Source: Verrucomicrobiota bacterium JB024
Lineage (GTDB): Bacteria > Verrucomicrobiota > Verrucomicrobiia > Opitutales > Cerasicoccaceae
NCBI GenBank assembly: GCA_030673825.1
Contig: JAUTCS010000082.1
Span: 1 to 38,240 of the forward strand
Length of the DNA stretch: 38,240 nucleotides
Direction: 5' to 3'
A program made the translations under genes and the position numbers. Below are positions 25,545 through 33,564 of this stretch, one piece after another. The notes below the pieces were generated by a model. It did not search any database. It saw only the letters and a list, made by a program, of their open reading frames with translations, and was not told the DNA's origin. Within the stretch, counting starts at the first letter, position 1; each line of letters opens with the position of its first letter.

Positions 25545-27011
25545 ATGAAAACCAGCATTGCCAGCGCATGGGGCATCACGCAGGCTGCGGGGATGTTGCC
25601 CTGGCACGAGAGAGCCGAAGCTGTGGCCGCCGCGCTTGCGGCGGAGCGGCTGGACTGGCCTGAAAAGGTCGCCGAGCCCATTGGGGTAGGGTGCTCGGGC
25701 GGGGCGGACTCGGTGTGTTTGTTGTTGCTGGCCTGGCTGCGTTACGGGAACGAACTGCGGGTGCTGCACCTGAACCACGGTTTACGTGGCGCGGAATCTG
25801 ACGCTGACGCCGCCTTTGTGGAAAATTTGGCCGGAGAGCTGGGGGTGGGCTTTGTCGGGGATAAACTGGAGGGGCTGCCCGAAGAGCCATCCGAAGCGTT
25901 GTTAAGGGAGCGACGGCTCGATTTCTACCGTCAAAGCGGCTGTGCGACGGTCCTGCTGGGCCACCACGCCGACGACGTGGCGGAAACATTACTCATGCGC
26001 CTGAGCCGGGGCAGCGGTACCGAGGGACTGGCCGCGCCGTTGCCGACGCAGCGATTTTCGGATGGGTTGGCGCTCATTCGCCCGTTGTTGGCCATTTCCA
26101 AAGCCAAACTCCTCGATGCGCTGGCTAAAAACGACATGCCCTGGCGCGAAGACGCCAGCAATGCCGCCCCCGACTACTTCCGTAACCGCGTACGTGCCGA
26201 CGTGTTGCCCGCGCTGCTGGCTGCCGCCCCCGGCAACGCCCGTACCGGGTTGGCCCGCTCCCACCGGTTGCTGGCCGAGGACGCCGAGGCGCTCAATGCC
26301 TGGCTCAATACCCTCGGGCTGAAAATCGAAGCGTGTAAACCGCTGGACCTGGCCCTTTTACGACACACGCCGGTCGCCCTTTGGAGACGTGCTCTCCAGC
26401 GTTGGCTCGCGGTGAACGGCTTGCGCGAGCACCTCTCGGCAGGGGCGGTGGATGCGCTGCTGGATGAGCTGCGCACGGGGCGGAACGGCCGCTTCAGCGC
26501 CGGAGCCCGTACGTGGCTGGTCTTTGACTGGGGGAGGCTGATGCTGGAAAAGCCGGTCGAGGGCGAAAACTCACCCTGGCCGGATACCTGCTTGCGGCCA
26601 GGGCAGACGCTGAACCTGCCCACTGGCCACGAGCTCAAGGCGGAACTGGTCAGCCTCGACGACGTGACGTGTGCGGCGATTCTCAAGGGCAAGTTTGACA
26701 ATCGAACCTGTGTCTATCTGGAAGCCAACGGCTTACGCTTCCCTTTACTGGTGCGCCAGTGGCGCGACGGGGATCGCTACCTGCCGCTGGGCGCTCCGGG
26801 CACCCGCAAGCTCCAAGACTGCTTCACCGACGCAAAAATCCCCGCCCGGGAACGAAAACAGCTGCCGGTTGTCTGTTGGGGCTCGGGCAATATTATCCTC
26901 TGGGTGCCCGGTTTGCCCCCTGATGAGTATGTTAAAGTGACGACGGGCACGGTTTTGGCTCTTCGGTTGACTTACTCCGCTTATTCGCAGAAGATTGCAG
27001 CGTTTGTTTAA
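25545..27011 (+). CDS. tilS: tRNA(Ile)-lysidine synthase
   Basis: 488 aa; converts the wobble C of the tRNA-Ile CAU anticodon to lysidine using ATP and lysine. The PP-loop SGGADS is at 51-56 (GVGCSGGADSVCLLLL), followed by LHLNHGLRGAESDADAAFV, LGHHADDVAETLLMRLSRGS, RPLLAISKAKL, the WREDASNA tRNA-contact segment and RNRVRADVLPAL. The C-terminal domain ends near DRYLPLGAPGTRKLQDCFTD and IPARERKQLPVVCWGSGNII, typical of long TilS forms. The ATG at 25545 directly follows element E. ATG at 25593 (MLPWHERAEAV), preceded by GCGGGG, is an equally plausible start and removes 16 residues not needed by the fold. ftsH begins on the next base after the stop, a known tilS-ftsH neighbourhood. Confidence 0.95.
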   Translation: MKTSIASAWGITQAAGMLPWHERAEAVAAALAAERLDWPEKVAEPIGVGCSGGADSVCLLLLAWLRYGNELRVLHLNHGLRGAESDADAAFVENLAGELGVGFVGDKLEGLPEEPSEALLRERRLDFYRQSGCATVLLGHHADDVAETLLMRLSRGSGTEGLAAPLPTQRFSDGLALIRPLLAISKAKLLDALAKNDMPWREDASNAAPDYFRNRVRADVLPALLAAAPGNARTGLARSHRLLAEDAEALNAWLNTLGLKIEACKPLDLALLRHTPVALWRRALQRWLAVNGLREHLSAGAVDALLDELRTGRNGRFSAGARTWLVFDWGRLMLEKPVEGENSPWPDTCLRPGQTLNLPTGHELKAELVSLDDVTCAAILKGKFDNRTCVYLEANGLRFPLLVRQWRDGDRYLPLGAPGTRKLQDCFTDAKIPARERKQLPVVCWGSGNIILWVPGLPPDEYVKVTTGTVLALRLTYSAYSQKIAAFV

Positions 27012-29156
27012 ATGAGTGATAATTCCCACAACGACTCCGGCTCCTCGCAGAAGCCGCCCTCGCCACAGGGTTTCCAGCCCAAGGTTTATGTCATCTGGCT
27101 CGCGCTGATCGGCCTGATCCTGATGCTCATGTACATGTACCCGGGCGAGCACACCGGCGCGCAAAACCTTGAAATCAATCAGGTTATAAAGATGGCGGAG
27201 GCCGGGGACCTCGTTTCGGTCTCGATCAAGTCCGACCCCAACGGTGGCGACCAGTGGTATAAGGTCTGGGGTGAGATGAAGAACCCCGCGCTGGTCAAGA
27301 CCGCCGATACCCAGGCGGACGCGACCGCTAAAGAAGCCGCCCCCAAGCCCGAGGCCAAGGAAGGCCTGCTCTCCGAGGTCGAGAAAACCTTCACCGCCGC
27401 CGAAAACGCGGACAAGAAAATCCCCGCGACGATCGCCTTTACCTCGCAGGGTCGCCTGACCGACGAGCGCTTTAACCAGCTCACCTCGCCGAGCAACCCT
27501 TACGAGATCAAGGAAGAGCCAGCCAGCACCATGTTCCAGAGCTTCCTGGTCGGGCTGCTGCCGATCCTGCTCATCATCGGGCTCTTATATTTCCTTTTCA
27601 CCCGCCAGCTCCGCGCTGCCGGCAAGGGCGCGATGAGCTTCGGCAAGAGCCGCGCCAAGCTCCTGACCCGCGACAAGGAGCGGGTGGTCTTCCGCGACGT
27701 GGCCGGGTGCGACGAGGCCAAGGAAGAAGTCTCCGAAGTCGTGGACTTCCTCAAGGACCCGAAGAAGTTTCAGAAAATCGGGGGCCGCGTGCCCAAGGGC
27801 ATCCTCATGGTGGGCCCTCCCGGGACCGGTAAGACCCTGCTGGCCAAGGCTGTGGCCGGGGAGGCCGATGTGCCGTTTTTCAGCATCAGCGGTTCGGATT
27901 TCGTGGAAATGTTCGTCGGCGTGGGCGCGGCCCGCGTGCGTGACATGTTCGAGCAGGGCCGCAAGAACGCCCCGTGCCTGATCTTTATCGACGAAATCGA
28001 CGCCGTCGGTCGCCAGCGTGGTGCCGGCCTCGGCGGCGGGAACGACGAGCGCGAGCAGACCCTGAACTCCCTGCTGGTCGAGATGGACGGCTTCGACGGG
28101 CACGAGGGGGTCATCATCATTGCTGCGACCAACCGCCCGGACGTGCTCGATAGCGCCTTGCTGCGTCCCGGTCGTTTCGACCGTCAGGTCATGATCGACC
28201 TGCCCGACCTCAAGGGCCGTGAAGAGATTTTAAAGGTCCACGCCAAGAAGATCAAAATGTCCGTCGATGTGGACCTCGTGCGCGTGGCCCGCGTCACCGC
28301 CGGTTTCTCCGGCGCGGACCTGGCCAACCTGCTCAACGAGGCCGCCCTCGTGGCCGCCCGCTATAACAAGTCCGAGGTTCAGATGGCCGACGTCGAGGAG
28401 GCCCGCGACAAGATCGCCTTTGGCCGCGAGCGCCGCAAGGTCATGGACGAAGACGACAAGCGCGCCACCGCCTACCACGAGGCCGGACACGCCCTCGTGC
28501 AGGCCGTCCTCAAGGACAAGAAGCGCGAGCTGCACAAGGTCACCATTCTCCCGCGCGGACGCGCACTCGGGATGGCCATGACCACCCCGACGAAGGAAGT
28601 TTTAGGCTACTCCAAGCAGGACCTGCTCAACTTCATCTGCATGGCCATGGCGGGCCGTATCGGTGAGGAGATCGAGACCGGCGACTTTTCCAACGGCGCC
28701 GCCTCCGACATCAAGCAGGCCACCGACATCGCCCGACGCATGGTCTGCGACTGGGGTATGAGCGAACTCGGCCCGGTCGCCCTCGGTGACAATCAGGAGC
28801 ACATCTTCCTGGCCAAGGAAATCACCCGCAGCCAGAACTACAGCGACGATACCGCCCGCATGATCGACCGCGAAATCCGACGGATCATTCAGGAGCAGTA
28901 CGACCGCGCCCACCAGATCATCTCCGAGCACAAGGAGGCCCATCAGAAGGTCGCCGACGCGCTGCTGGAGTACGAAACCATCGAGGGCAAGCACGTCAAC
29001 GAGATCCTGGAGTTCGGCGAGATGCGCTCGCCCGTTATCTCCAACTCGCCGCCCCCCCTCGAAAAGCCCGCTCCGGACAAGGAAAAGAAAAAGCCCGCCT
29101 CCGACGAAGGCGAGGAAATGGGCCCCACCAGCGCCCCCGCCGGTTTACCCGCTTAA
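27012..29156 (+). CDS. ftsH: ATP-dependent zinc metalloprotease FtsH
   Basis: 714 aa, membrane-bound AAA+ protease that degrades misfolded membrane and regulatory proteins. Two N-terminal membrane segments ([20 protein letters not shown], residues 24-43; [20 protein letters not shown], about 178-197) enclose a periplasmic domain of about 130 residues with an Ala/Lys/Glu-rich stretch ([19 protein letters not shown]). AAA domain: Walker A GPPGTGKT (268-275), pore loop [15 protein letters not shown], Walker [12 protein letters not shown], and the second region of homology with [20 protein letters not shown]. Protease zinc site HEAGH at 489-493 and the third ligand in the [20 protein letters not shown] region. 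The ATG follows the tilS TAA with no gap, so translation is probably coupled. Copy 3 of element E begins 8 bp after the stop. Confidence 0.98.
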   Translation: MSDNSHNDSGSSQKPPSPQGFQPKVYVIWLALIGLILMLMYMYPGEHTGAQNLEINQVIKMAEAGDLVSVSIKSDPNGGDQWYKVWGEMKNPALVKTADTQADATAKEAAPKPEAKEGLLSEVEKTFTAAENADKKIPATIAFTSQGRLTDERFNQLTSPSNPYEIKEEPASTMFQSFLVGLLPILLIIGLLYFLFTRQLRAAGKGAMSFGKSRAKLLTRDKERVVFRDVAGCDEAKEEVSEVVDFLKDPKKFQKIGGRVPKGILMVGPPGTGKTLLAKAVAGEADVPFFSISGSDFVEMFVGVGAARVRDMFEQGRKNAPCLIFIDEIDAVGRQRGAGLGGGNDEREQTLNSLLVEMDGFDGHEGVIIIAATNRPDVLDSALLRPGRFDRQVMIDLPDLKGREEILKVHAKKIKMSVDVDLVRVARVTAGFSGADLANLLNEAALVAARYNKSEVQMADVEEARDKIAFGRERRKVMDEDDKRATAYHEAGHALVQAVLKDKKRELHKVTILPRGRALGMAMTTPTKEVLGYSKQDLLNFICMAMAGRIGEEIETGDFSNGAASDIKQATDIARRMVCDWGMSELGPVALGDNQEHIFLAKEITRSQNYSDDTARMIDREIRRIIQEQYDRAHQIISEHKEAHQKVADALLEYETIEGKHVNEILEFGEMRSPVISNSPPPLEKPAPDKEKKKPASDEGEEMGPTSAPAGLPA

Positions 29157-29163
29157 GGTGGTT

Positions 29164-29521
29164 GCGGGGCTGCGCGCCCCGGACCCGCAGCTGGGCTTAT
29201 GCAGCCCAGACCCGCAGCAGGCACAGCCTGCACTTTCGATGCTTGCAGCATCGCATCAGCGTTTGTGGAAAACAGCTCCGCTTTTTTCCACAAACGCTGA
29301 GGGAGCATCAAAACTGGGTCGCCACCATGTAGAACACCCAGTCGACCACGCAAAATATTCAATGGTGTTCTCGTGTCAGGGAAGGCTACAAAGTCGGTCC
29401 GGCGTTTGTGCGCAGCACGGACGCCGGACCGGGGGTGCAGCCCTGAATGCTGGTCCAGCCGGACCTGCCGCGGGTCCGGGCTGCGTAAGCCCGGCGCAGG
29501 GTGCGGGGCGCGGAGCCCCGC
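29164..29521 (+). repeat. Structured repeat element E, copy 3 (longest)
   Basis: The 358-bp element fills the gap between the convergent ends of ftsH and ovoA. Each end carries two hairpins rather than one: on the left GCGGGGCTGCGCGCCCC (29164-29180) then CTGGGC/GCCCAG (29191-29209); on the right CCGGGCTGCGTAAGCCCGG and GCGGGGCGCGGAGCCCCGC (to 29521). The right end inverted matches the left over about 60 bp. Internal hairpins: GCAGGC/GCCTGC (29217-29231); GATGCT/AGCATC (29238-29252), one base pair longer than in copies 1 and 2; and the 17-bp stem 29256-29272 with 29284-29300. The variable centre pairs GAACACC (29332-29338) with GGTGTTC (29364-29370). GAAGGCTACAAAGTCGG and the GGTCCGGCGT stem are intact. 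Confidence 0.9.
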
Positions 29522-29524
29522 GTC

Positions 29525-31669
29525 TCACTGAAGCGTCCAGAAGGTGACCTGCGAGAGGGCGTGGTCCCAGGTGCGGCCGCTGCGGCGCAGGGCGAAGGGC
29601 ACATCGACGGGTTCGCGGGACTCCCGGAAGCGGGGGAGGAGGGCGGCGAGGCCGTCGCGGGTGGAGACGTTTTCGCCGGTGGCGTCCTTGTAGCCGCCGA
29701 TCCAGTGTTCCTTTTTCGTAAAGGATTCGCGCCACTCGTTCGTGCAGGCGATGACGAGCAGGCCGCCGGGGTTGAGGCGCTCGTGGACGGTTTTGAGGAA
29801 CTGGGCCGGGTTGTAGGAGCGCTCCAGCAGGTTGGTGACCACGATCAGATCGAAGCCCCGGTAGAGGTCTTTCATGTTCGAGAGGTCGGCCTGCATGAAC
29901 TCGACCTTGCCGCGCGAGGCGTCGAGTCCGAGGTCTTTCAGGTTGGCCTGGCGGAAGTCCACCAGCTCGCCCTCGCGGGGGATTTCCCACTGGGTGTAGC
30001 CCTTGTCGGTCATTTCCACGCCGATGCGGATGGTGCGGGCGGTCGGGTCGAGCGCGAGGACGGAGTCGAACTCCACCGCTAGCTCGAAGGCCGTCCGCCC
30101 GACCTTGCAGCCCAGCTCCATGGCTCGGGTGCGGGGGCGACCCTGGACAGCGTCGAGACAGAGCTGGGCGAGCTTTTCCGGGAAATTCTCCAGCCCGAGC
30201 GCGTCGGGACCGTAGTGCAGCTCGCAGTGGGGGACGACGTCGGGGTCGGTCTCGTAGCGGTCGTCGGGAATGACGACCTCGGCCTCGGCCTCCACATAGC
30301 GGAACCCGGCGTGCTGGTAAAAGTGGCGACGGAAGGCGTAGCGGGACTGGCGGGTGGCCTCGTTACCGGTGGAGATCCACGAGCCGCCCTTGATCAGGTT
30401 GTGCTTGGTGTCAAAGGTCGGGGTGGAAAAGTCGTCGTAGAGCGGATGCACCTCGAAGCCGGGGAAGCCCGCGATGGGCGTCTCGGTATGCTGCCAGACA
30501 TTACCCAAAATATCGTAAAACCCTTGGCCGAAGGCGTGCCGGTCCACCGGGACGGACGAGGCGGTCTCGTTCAGATTGAGGTTGCCGGGAGCCTCGTCGC
30601 TCCAGCCATCCATGTCGGGGGTCTGAGAATAATCCAGCAAGCTGTACCACTCCTCCTCGGTGGGCAGGCGGATGGGCTGGCCGGTTTGGGCGGCCTTCCA
30701 GTTGCAGAAGGCTTTCGCCTCCAGGTAATTCGTTTCCACCGGCCAGGACCAGGGCATCTCGATCTCTTCCAGCATGCAGCGCAAGCGGTAGGCGCCGTCC
30801 TTGTCCTTGCGCCAGAAGCGCGGCATGCCGCGCCCCTCGTAGCTCGCCCAGTGCCAGCCCTCATCGGTCCAGTAACGCTGCTCGGTATAGCCGCCGTCCT
30901 CGATAAACTCCAAAAACTCGCGGTTGCTCACGAGGTACTTCGACGCCTTGAACGGTGCGACTTCGGCCTCGCGGTGGCCGTACTCGTTGTCCCAGCCGTA
31001 GAACTTGCCGTGCTCGCGGGACTTGCCCAGCTCGACGATGCCGCCGGGCACGGGCAGGAGGGTGTTCGCGGGCGGCGCGGTGTCGAGGCGGGCGATTTCC
31101 CAGGCCGGGTGCTTTTGGACCAGTTCGAGAGGGAGTTGACGGATGAGCACGGAAGAGGTCTCCAGGTGGATGCGCTCGTGCTCGATACCCATGAGGATGA
31201 TCCAGAACGGGCTGTCCCAGCCGATGGGCAGGCTGAGCGGCAGCGAGGAAATGAGCCCGTCAATGGCGGCGCGGGCCTTGTCTCGGTAGGCCTTGACCTC
31301 CTCGGGGGTGGGCCATTCGTAGTGGGCCTCGTTGAGGTCGTCCCAGCTCATCTCGTCCACCCCGACGGCGCAGAGCGACTCCAGACGCGGGTCCAGCCGG
31401 TGGTCGAGGATTTTGCCCAAAACGAGCTTATTGATGAAGAAGACCGCCGTGTGCCCGTAATAAAAGATCAGCGGGTGGCGCAGCGGGTCGGCCCGTGTGG
31501 TGTAGGCCTCGGGGCTGGCCAGCGTCTCGAAGAGCGTCTCGTAAGCGTCGTAGGTGGCGTGGAAGTACTGGCGGATTTCCTCGCGCTTGGCCTCGGGATC
31601 ACCGGCGTCCAAGCGCGGCGAAAAGGGACGGGCAAACTCAAGTGTGTCGGCGGAATAGAGAGCGGGCAT
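29525..31669 (-). CDS. ovoA: 5-histidylcysteine sulfoxide synthase / N-methyltransferase OvoA
   Basis: 714 aa. OvoA joins cysteine to histidine C5 with O2 and iron, and its methyltransferase domain completes ovothiol A after sulfur release. Three parts are seen. A DinB-like N-terminal domain holds the iron motif HxxxHxE (GIEHERIHLETSS; His164, His168, Glu170). An FGE-like/sulfatase-modifying domain runs from about 200 to 460 (YGWDNEYGHREAEVAPFKAS, LVSNREFLEFIEDGGY, RLPTEEEWYSLL, YDILGNVWQHTETPI, HNLIKGGSWISTGNEATRQS). A SAM methyltransferase follows (AMELGCKVGRTAFELAVEF, then FDLIVVTNLLERSYNP and HERLNPGGLLVIACTNEWRE). EgtB lacks the methyltransferase, so OvoA is preferred. It is a single gene, with copy 3 of element E past its stop. 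Confidence 0.92.
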   Translation of the reverse strand: MPALYSADTLEFARPFSPRLDAGDPEAKREEIRQYFHATYDAYETLFETLASPEAYTTRADPLRHPLIFYYGHTAVFFINKLVLGKILDHRLDPRLESLCAVGVDEMSWDDLNEAHYEWPTPEEVKAYRDKARAAIDGLISSLPLSLPIGWDSPFWIILMGIEHERIHLETSSVLIRQLPLELVQKHPAWEIARLDTAPPANTLLPVPGGIVELGKSREHGKFYGWDNEYGHREAEVAPFKASKYLVSNREFLEFIEDGGYTEQRYWTDEGWHWASYEGRGMPRFWRKDKDGAYRLRCMLEEIEMPWSWPVETNYLEAKAFCNWKAAQTGQPIRLPTEEEWYSLLDYSQTPDMDGWSDEAPGNLNLNETASSVPVDRHAFGQGFYDILGNVWQHTETPIAGFPGFEVHPLYDDFSTPTFDTKHNLIKGGSWISTGNEATRQSRYAFRRHFYQHAGFRYVEAEAEVVIPDDRYETDPDVVPHCELHYGPDALGLENFPEKLAQLCLDAVQGRPRTRAMELGCKVGRTAFELAVEFDSVLALDPTARTIRIGVEMTDKGYTQWEIPREGELVDFRQANLKDLGLDASRGKVEFMQADLSNMKDLYRGFDLIVVTNLLERSYNPAQFLKTVHERLNPGGLLVIACTNEWRESFTKKEHWIGGYKDATGENVSTRDGLAALLPRFRESREPVDVPFALRRSGRTWDHALSQVTFWTLQ

Positions 31670-31775
31670 AGGTTTGAGGGGGTTGCGATTGGCGGGTGAG
31701 GTTAACCCTTAGACTATCCCATCCGCGCTTCCTGACAACCCATGCGGGCATTTTTAGGGACCGTCCCCAACGCTC

Positions 31776-32339
31776 TCAATCAATGGAAATGACTTCCTGC
31801 TCGGTAACGATGGCATCCATGCGCACATCGTGGCCCTCGCGGGGGATTTTTTCGTAAATCTGCCAGTCATAGGCGAGGGCGAGCTTTGCGCCGACGACCT
31901 GCGCCAGAAAACGGTCGTAGTAGCCGCCGCCGTGGCCGAGCCGGTGCCCCTGCCGGTCAAAAGCCAGCCCCGGCACCAGCACCAGATGCGGGCGCGGCTC
32001 CACGGGCGGGGATTCGGGTGGGGGCTCGAGGATGCCGTACATGCCGGGCGCCAACGCCTCCCACTCGTGCAGTTTGTGCCAGGTCATGACGCCGCCCTCG
32101 TGCGAACGCGGCACGAGGATGGTTTTTTCCCCGATGGCAGAGCTGACCAGATCGTGTGTGGCAACCTCGTTGCCCAGCGACAGATACGCGCACACGGTCC
32201 CGGCTTGCTTCCACAGGTCCAGCTGCTGCAGGCGTGCGCAGATGTCTGCACTGGTGGTGGCGACTTCGCGGGCCGACATTTCGCGCCGTCGGGCGCGTAC
32301 CTCGGCCCGGAGACGGTTTTTATCGGGAGCGGAGAGCAT
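31776..32339 (-). CDS. 5-formyltetrahydrofolate cyclo-ligase
   Basis: 187 aa from the ATG at 32339 (MLSAPDKNRLRAEVRARRRE), the normal length. The enzyme uses ATP to turn 5-formyl-THF into 5,10-methenyl-THF in the cytoplasm. Seen: CAYLSLGNEVATHDLV, KTILVPRSHEGGVMTWHKL, YGILEPPP and the family signature LVLVPGLAFDRQGHRLGHGG with GYYDRFLA. An in-frame ATG at 32396 would add 19 residues, but it overlaps the apt start codon on the other strand and gives a non-conserved leader, so I reject it. Between the chosen start and apt only 55 bp remain, which must hold both divergent promoters. The 106 bp between this gene and ovoA show no clear signal. Confidence 0.9.
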   Translation of the reverse strand: MLSAPDKNRLRAEVRARRREMSAREVATTSADICARLQQLDLWKQAGTVCAYLSLGNEVATHDLVSSAIGEKTILVPRSHEGGVMTWHKLHEWEALAPGMYGILEPPPESPPVEPRPHLVLVPGLAFDRQGHRLGHGGGYYDRFLAQVVGAKLALAYDWQIYEKIPREGHDVRMDAIVTEQEVISID

Positions 32340-32394
32340 GCGGGGGGAATAGGGTTGAACAGGGGGGCGATCAGCGTATTGCTGGAGGGCATTC

Positions 32395-32934
32395 ATGACT
32401 GAAGAGGCGATTAAGTCAAATATCCGCACGATCCGAAATTGGCCCCAAAAAGGGATCAATTTCCGCGACGTGACCACGCTTTTTGAAAACTCGGAATGCT
32501 TCCGCACCGTCATCGATCGGCTGGTTGAGTGGGCCCGCACACGCGAGCTCAGCAGCGTGGCCGGGATCGACGCCCGGGGCTTCGTGCTGGCCGGGGCGCT
32601 GGCCTACCAGTTGGGCCTGCCGCTCATCCTTGTGCGCAAGAAAGGAAAACTCCCCGCCGAGACCCTGAGCGAAAACTACACGCTCGAATACGGCCAAGCC
32701 ACCATCGAGGTGCACGACACGGACACCATCCGCGGGCAGAACGTCCTCGTGGTGGACGACCTGCTGGCCACCGGCGGCACCGCGCTGGCGGCGATCCGTC
32801 TCATGCGCCGTCTCGGGGCCGAGCGCGTGGACTTTGCCACGATCATCAATCTGAGCGAGCTACCGGGCCGGCAGCTCCTCCAGAGCGCGGGCATCCACAC
32901 CTTTGCCCTGTGCAGCTTTAACGAGACCGAATAA
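32395..32934 (+). CDS. apt: Adenine phosphoribosyltransferase
   Basis: 179 aa; salvages adenine to AMP with PRPP in the cytoplasm. Seen: IRNWPQKGINFRDVTTLFEN, AGIDARGFVLAGALAYQLGL, RKKGKLPAET and the PRPP-binding loop VLVVDDLLATGGTALA (residues 118-133), all standard for Apt. The ATG at 32395 is backed by a good ribosome-binding site, GGAGGG at 32384-32389, one of the few clear ones in this window. Length is typical. The stop is 9 bp before orn, so the two are probably co-transcribed; both products handle nucleotide turnover. The gene is divergent from 5-formyl-THF cyclo-ligase. Confidence 0.96.
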   Translation: MTEEAIKSNIRTIRNWPQKGINFRDVTTLFENSECFRTVIDRLVEWARTRELSSVAGIDARGFVLAGALAYQLGLPLILVRKKGKLPAETLSENYTLEYGQATIEVHDTDTIRGQNVLVVDDLLATGGTALAAIRLMRRLGAERVDFATIINLSELPGRQLLQSAGIHTFALCSFNETE

Positions 32935-32943
32935 GCCCGCGCC

Positions 32944-33477
32944 ATGGACGAAACGAAAAACGGCACCTTTTTCTGGCTCGACCTGGAGATGACCGGACTC
33001 GACCCGCAGAGCGACCGCATTCTGGAGGCGGCCTGGATTGTCACTGATAAGGACTTTAACGAGCTGGCCACCAGCGACACCGCCGTCTATCAGGAGCCCG
33101 AGGTCCTCGCGTCCATGAACGAATGGTGCAAGAAGACCCACGGCGAAAGCGGCCTGGTGGACCGCGTGCCCAGCGGCATCGGCGAGGACGAGCTCGACGA
33201 AAAACTTCTCGCGTGCGTCGCGCAGCACTTCGGCCCCGACCCGGTCCTACTCGCGGGCAATTCCATCGGCCAGGACCGCAAGTTCGTGGACCGCTACCTG
33301 CCGGGCTTTGCCCAAAAGCTGCACTACCGCATGCTCGATGTGAGCAGCTTCAAGATCGTCTTCCAGACCTGCTACGGGAAAAGCTTTTCCAAGCAAGGCA
33401 CCCACCGCGCCCTCGACGACATCCGCGAGTCCATCGCCGAGCTGCGTTTTTATCTGGGCTTCATGCAGGGAGCTTAA
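32944..33477 (+). CDS. orn: Oligoribonuclease
   Basis: 177 aa, 3'-5' exoribonuclease of the DEDDh family that removes the last di- to penta-nucleotides (including pGpG) in the cytoplasm. Exo motif I is FFWLDLEMTGLD (Asp13, Glu15). Exo II lies at LLAGNSIGQDRKFVDRYLPG, and Exo III has the DEDDh histidine in GTHRALDDIRESIAELRFYL. The length and end match the family. It follows apt by 9 bp. The pairing is sensible, because Orn releases mononucleotides and Apt recycles adenine, but the link is inference. Its ATG at 32944 begins MDETKNGTFFWLDLEM. R3 lies downstream between orn and the convergent aminotransferase. Confidence 0.97.
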   Translation: MDETKNGTFFWLDLEMTGLDPQSDRILEAAWIVTDKDFNELATSDTAVYQEPEVLASMNEWCKKTHGESGLVDRVPSGIGEDELDEKLLACVAQHFGPDPVLLAGNSIGQDRKFVDRYLPGFAQKLHYRMLDVSSFKIVFQTCYGKSFSKQGTHRALDDIRESIAELRFYLGFMQGA

Positions 33478-33483
33478 AGAAGA

Positions 33484-33562
33484 TTAACCACAAAGGGGCA
33501 AAGACACAAAGTTAGCACATCTCTGTGGGCTCTGTGCTTCTCTGCATTCTCTGTGGCTAAAA
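33484..33562. repeat. Intergenic palindrome with CACARAG tandem units (R3)
   Basis: The left arm (33484-33511) is TTAACCACAAAGG followed by GGCAAAGA and CACAAAG. The right arm (33522-33562), read inverted, is TTAGCCACAGAGA, ATGCAGAGAAG and CACAGAG. The arms agree along about 30 bp with R changes (A/G) only. Each arm repeats a CACARAG-like unit about every 10 bp. It lies in the gap between the convergent orn and aminotransferase genes, 7 bp past the orn stop. From memory, CCACAGAG-type repeats are widespread in Verrucomicrobia, Planctomycetes and other lineages. Confidence 0.8.
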
Positions 33563-33564
33563 AC

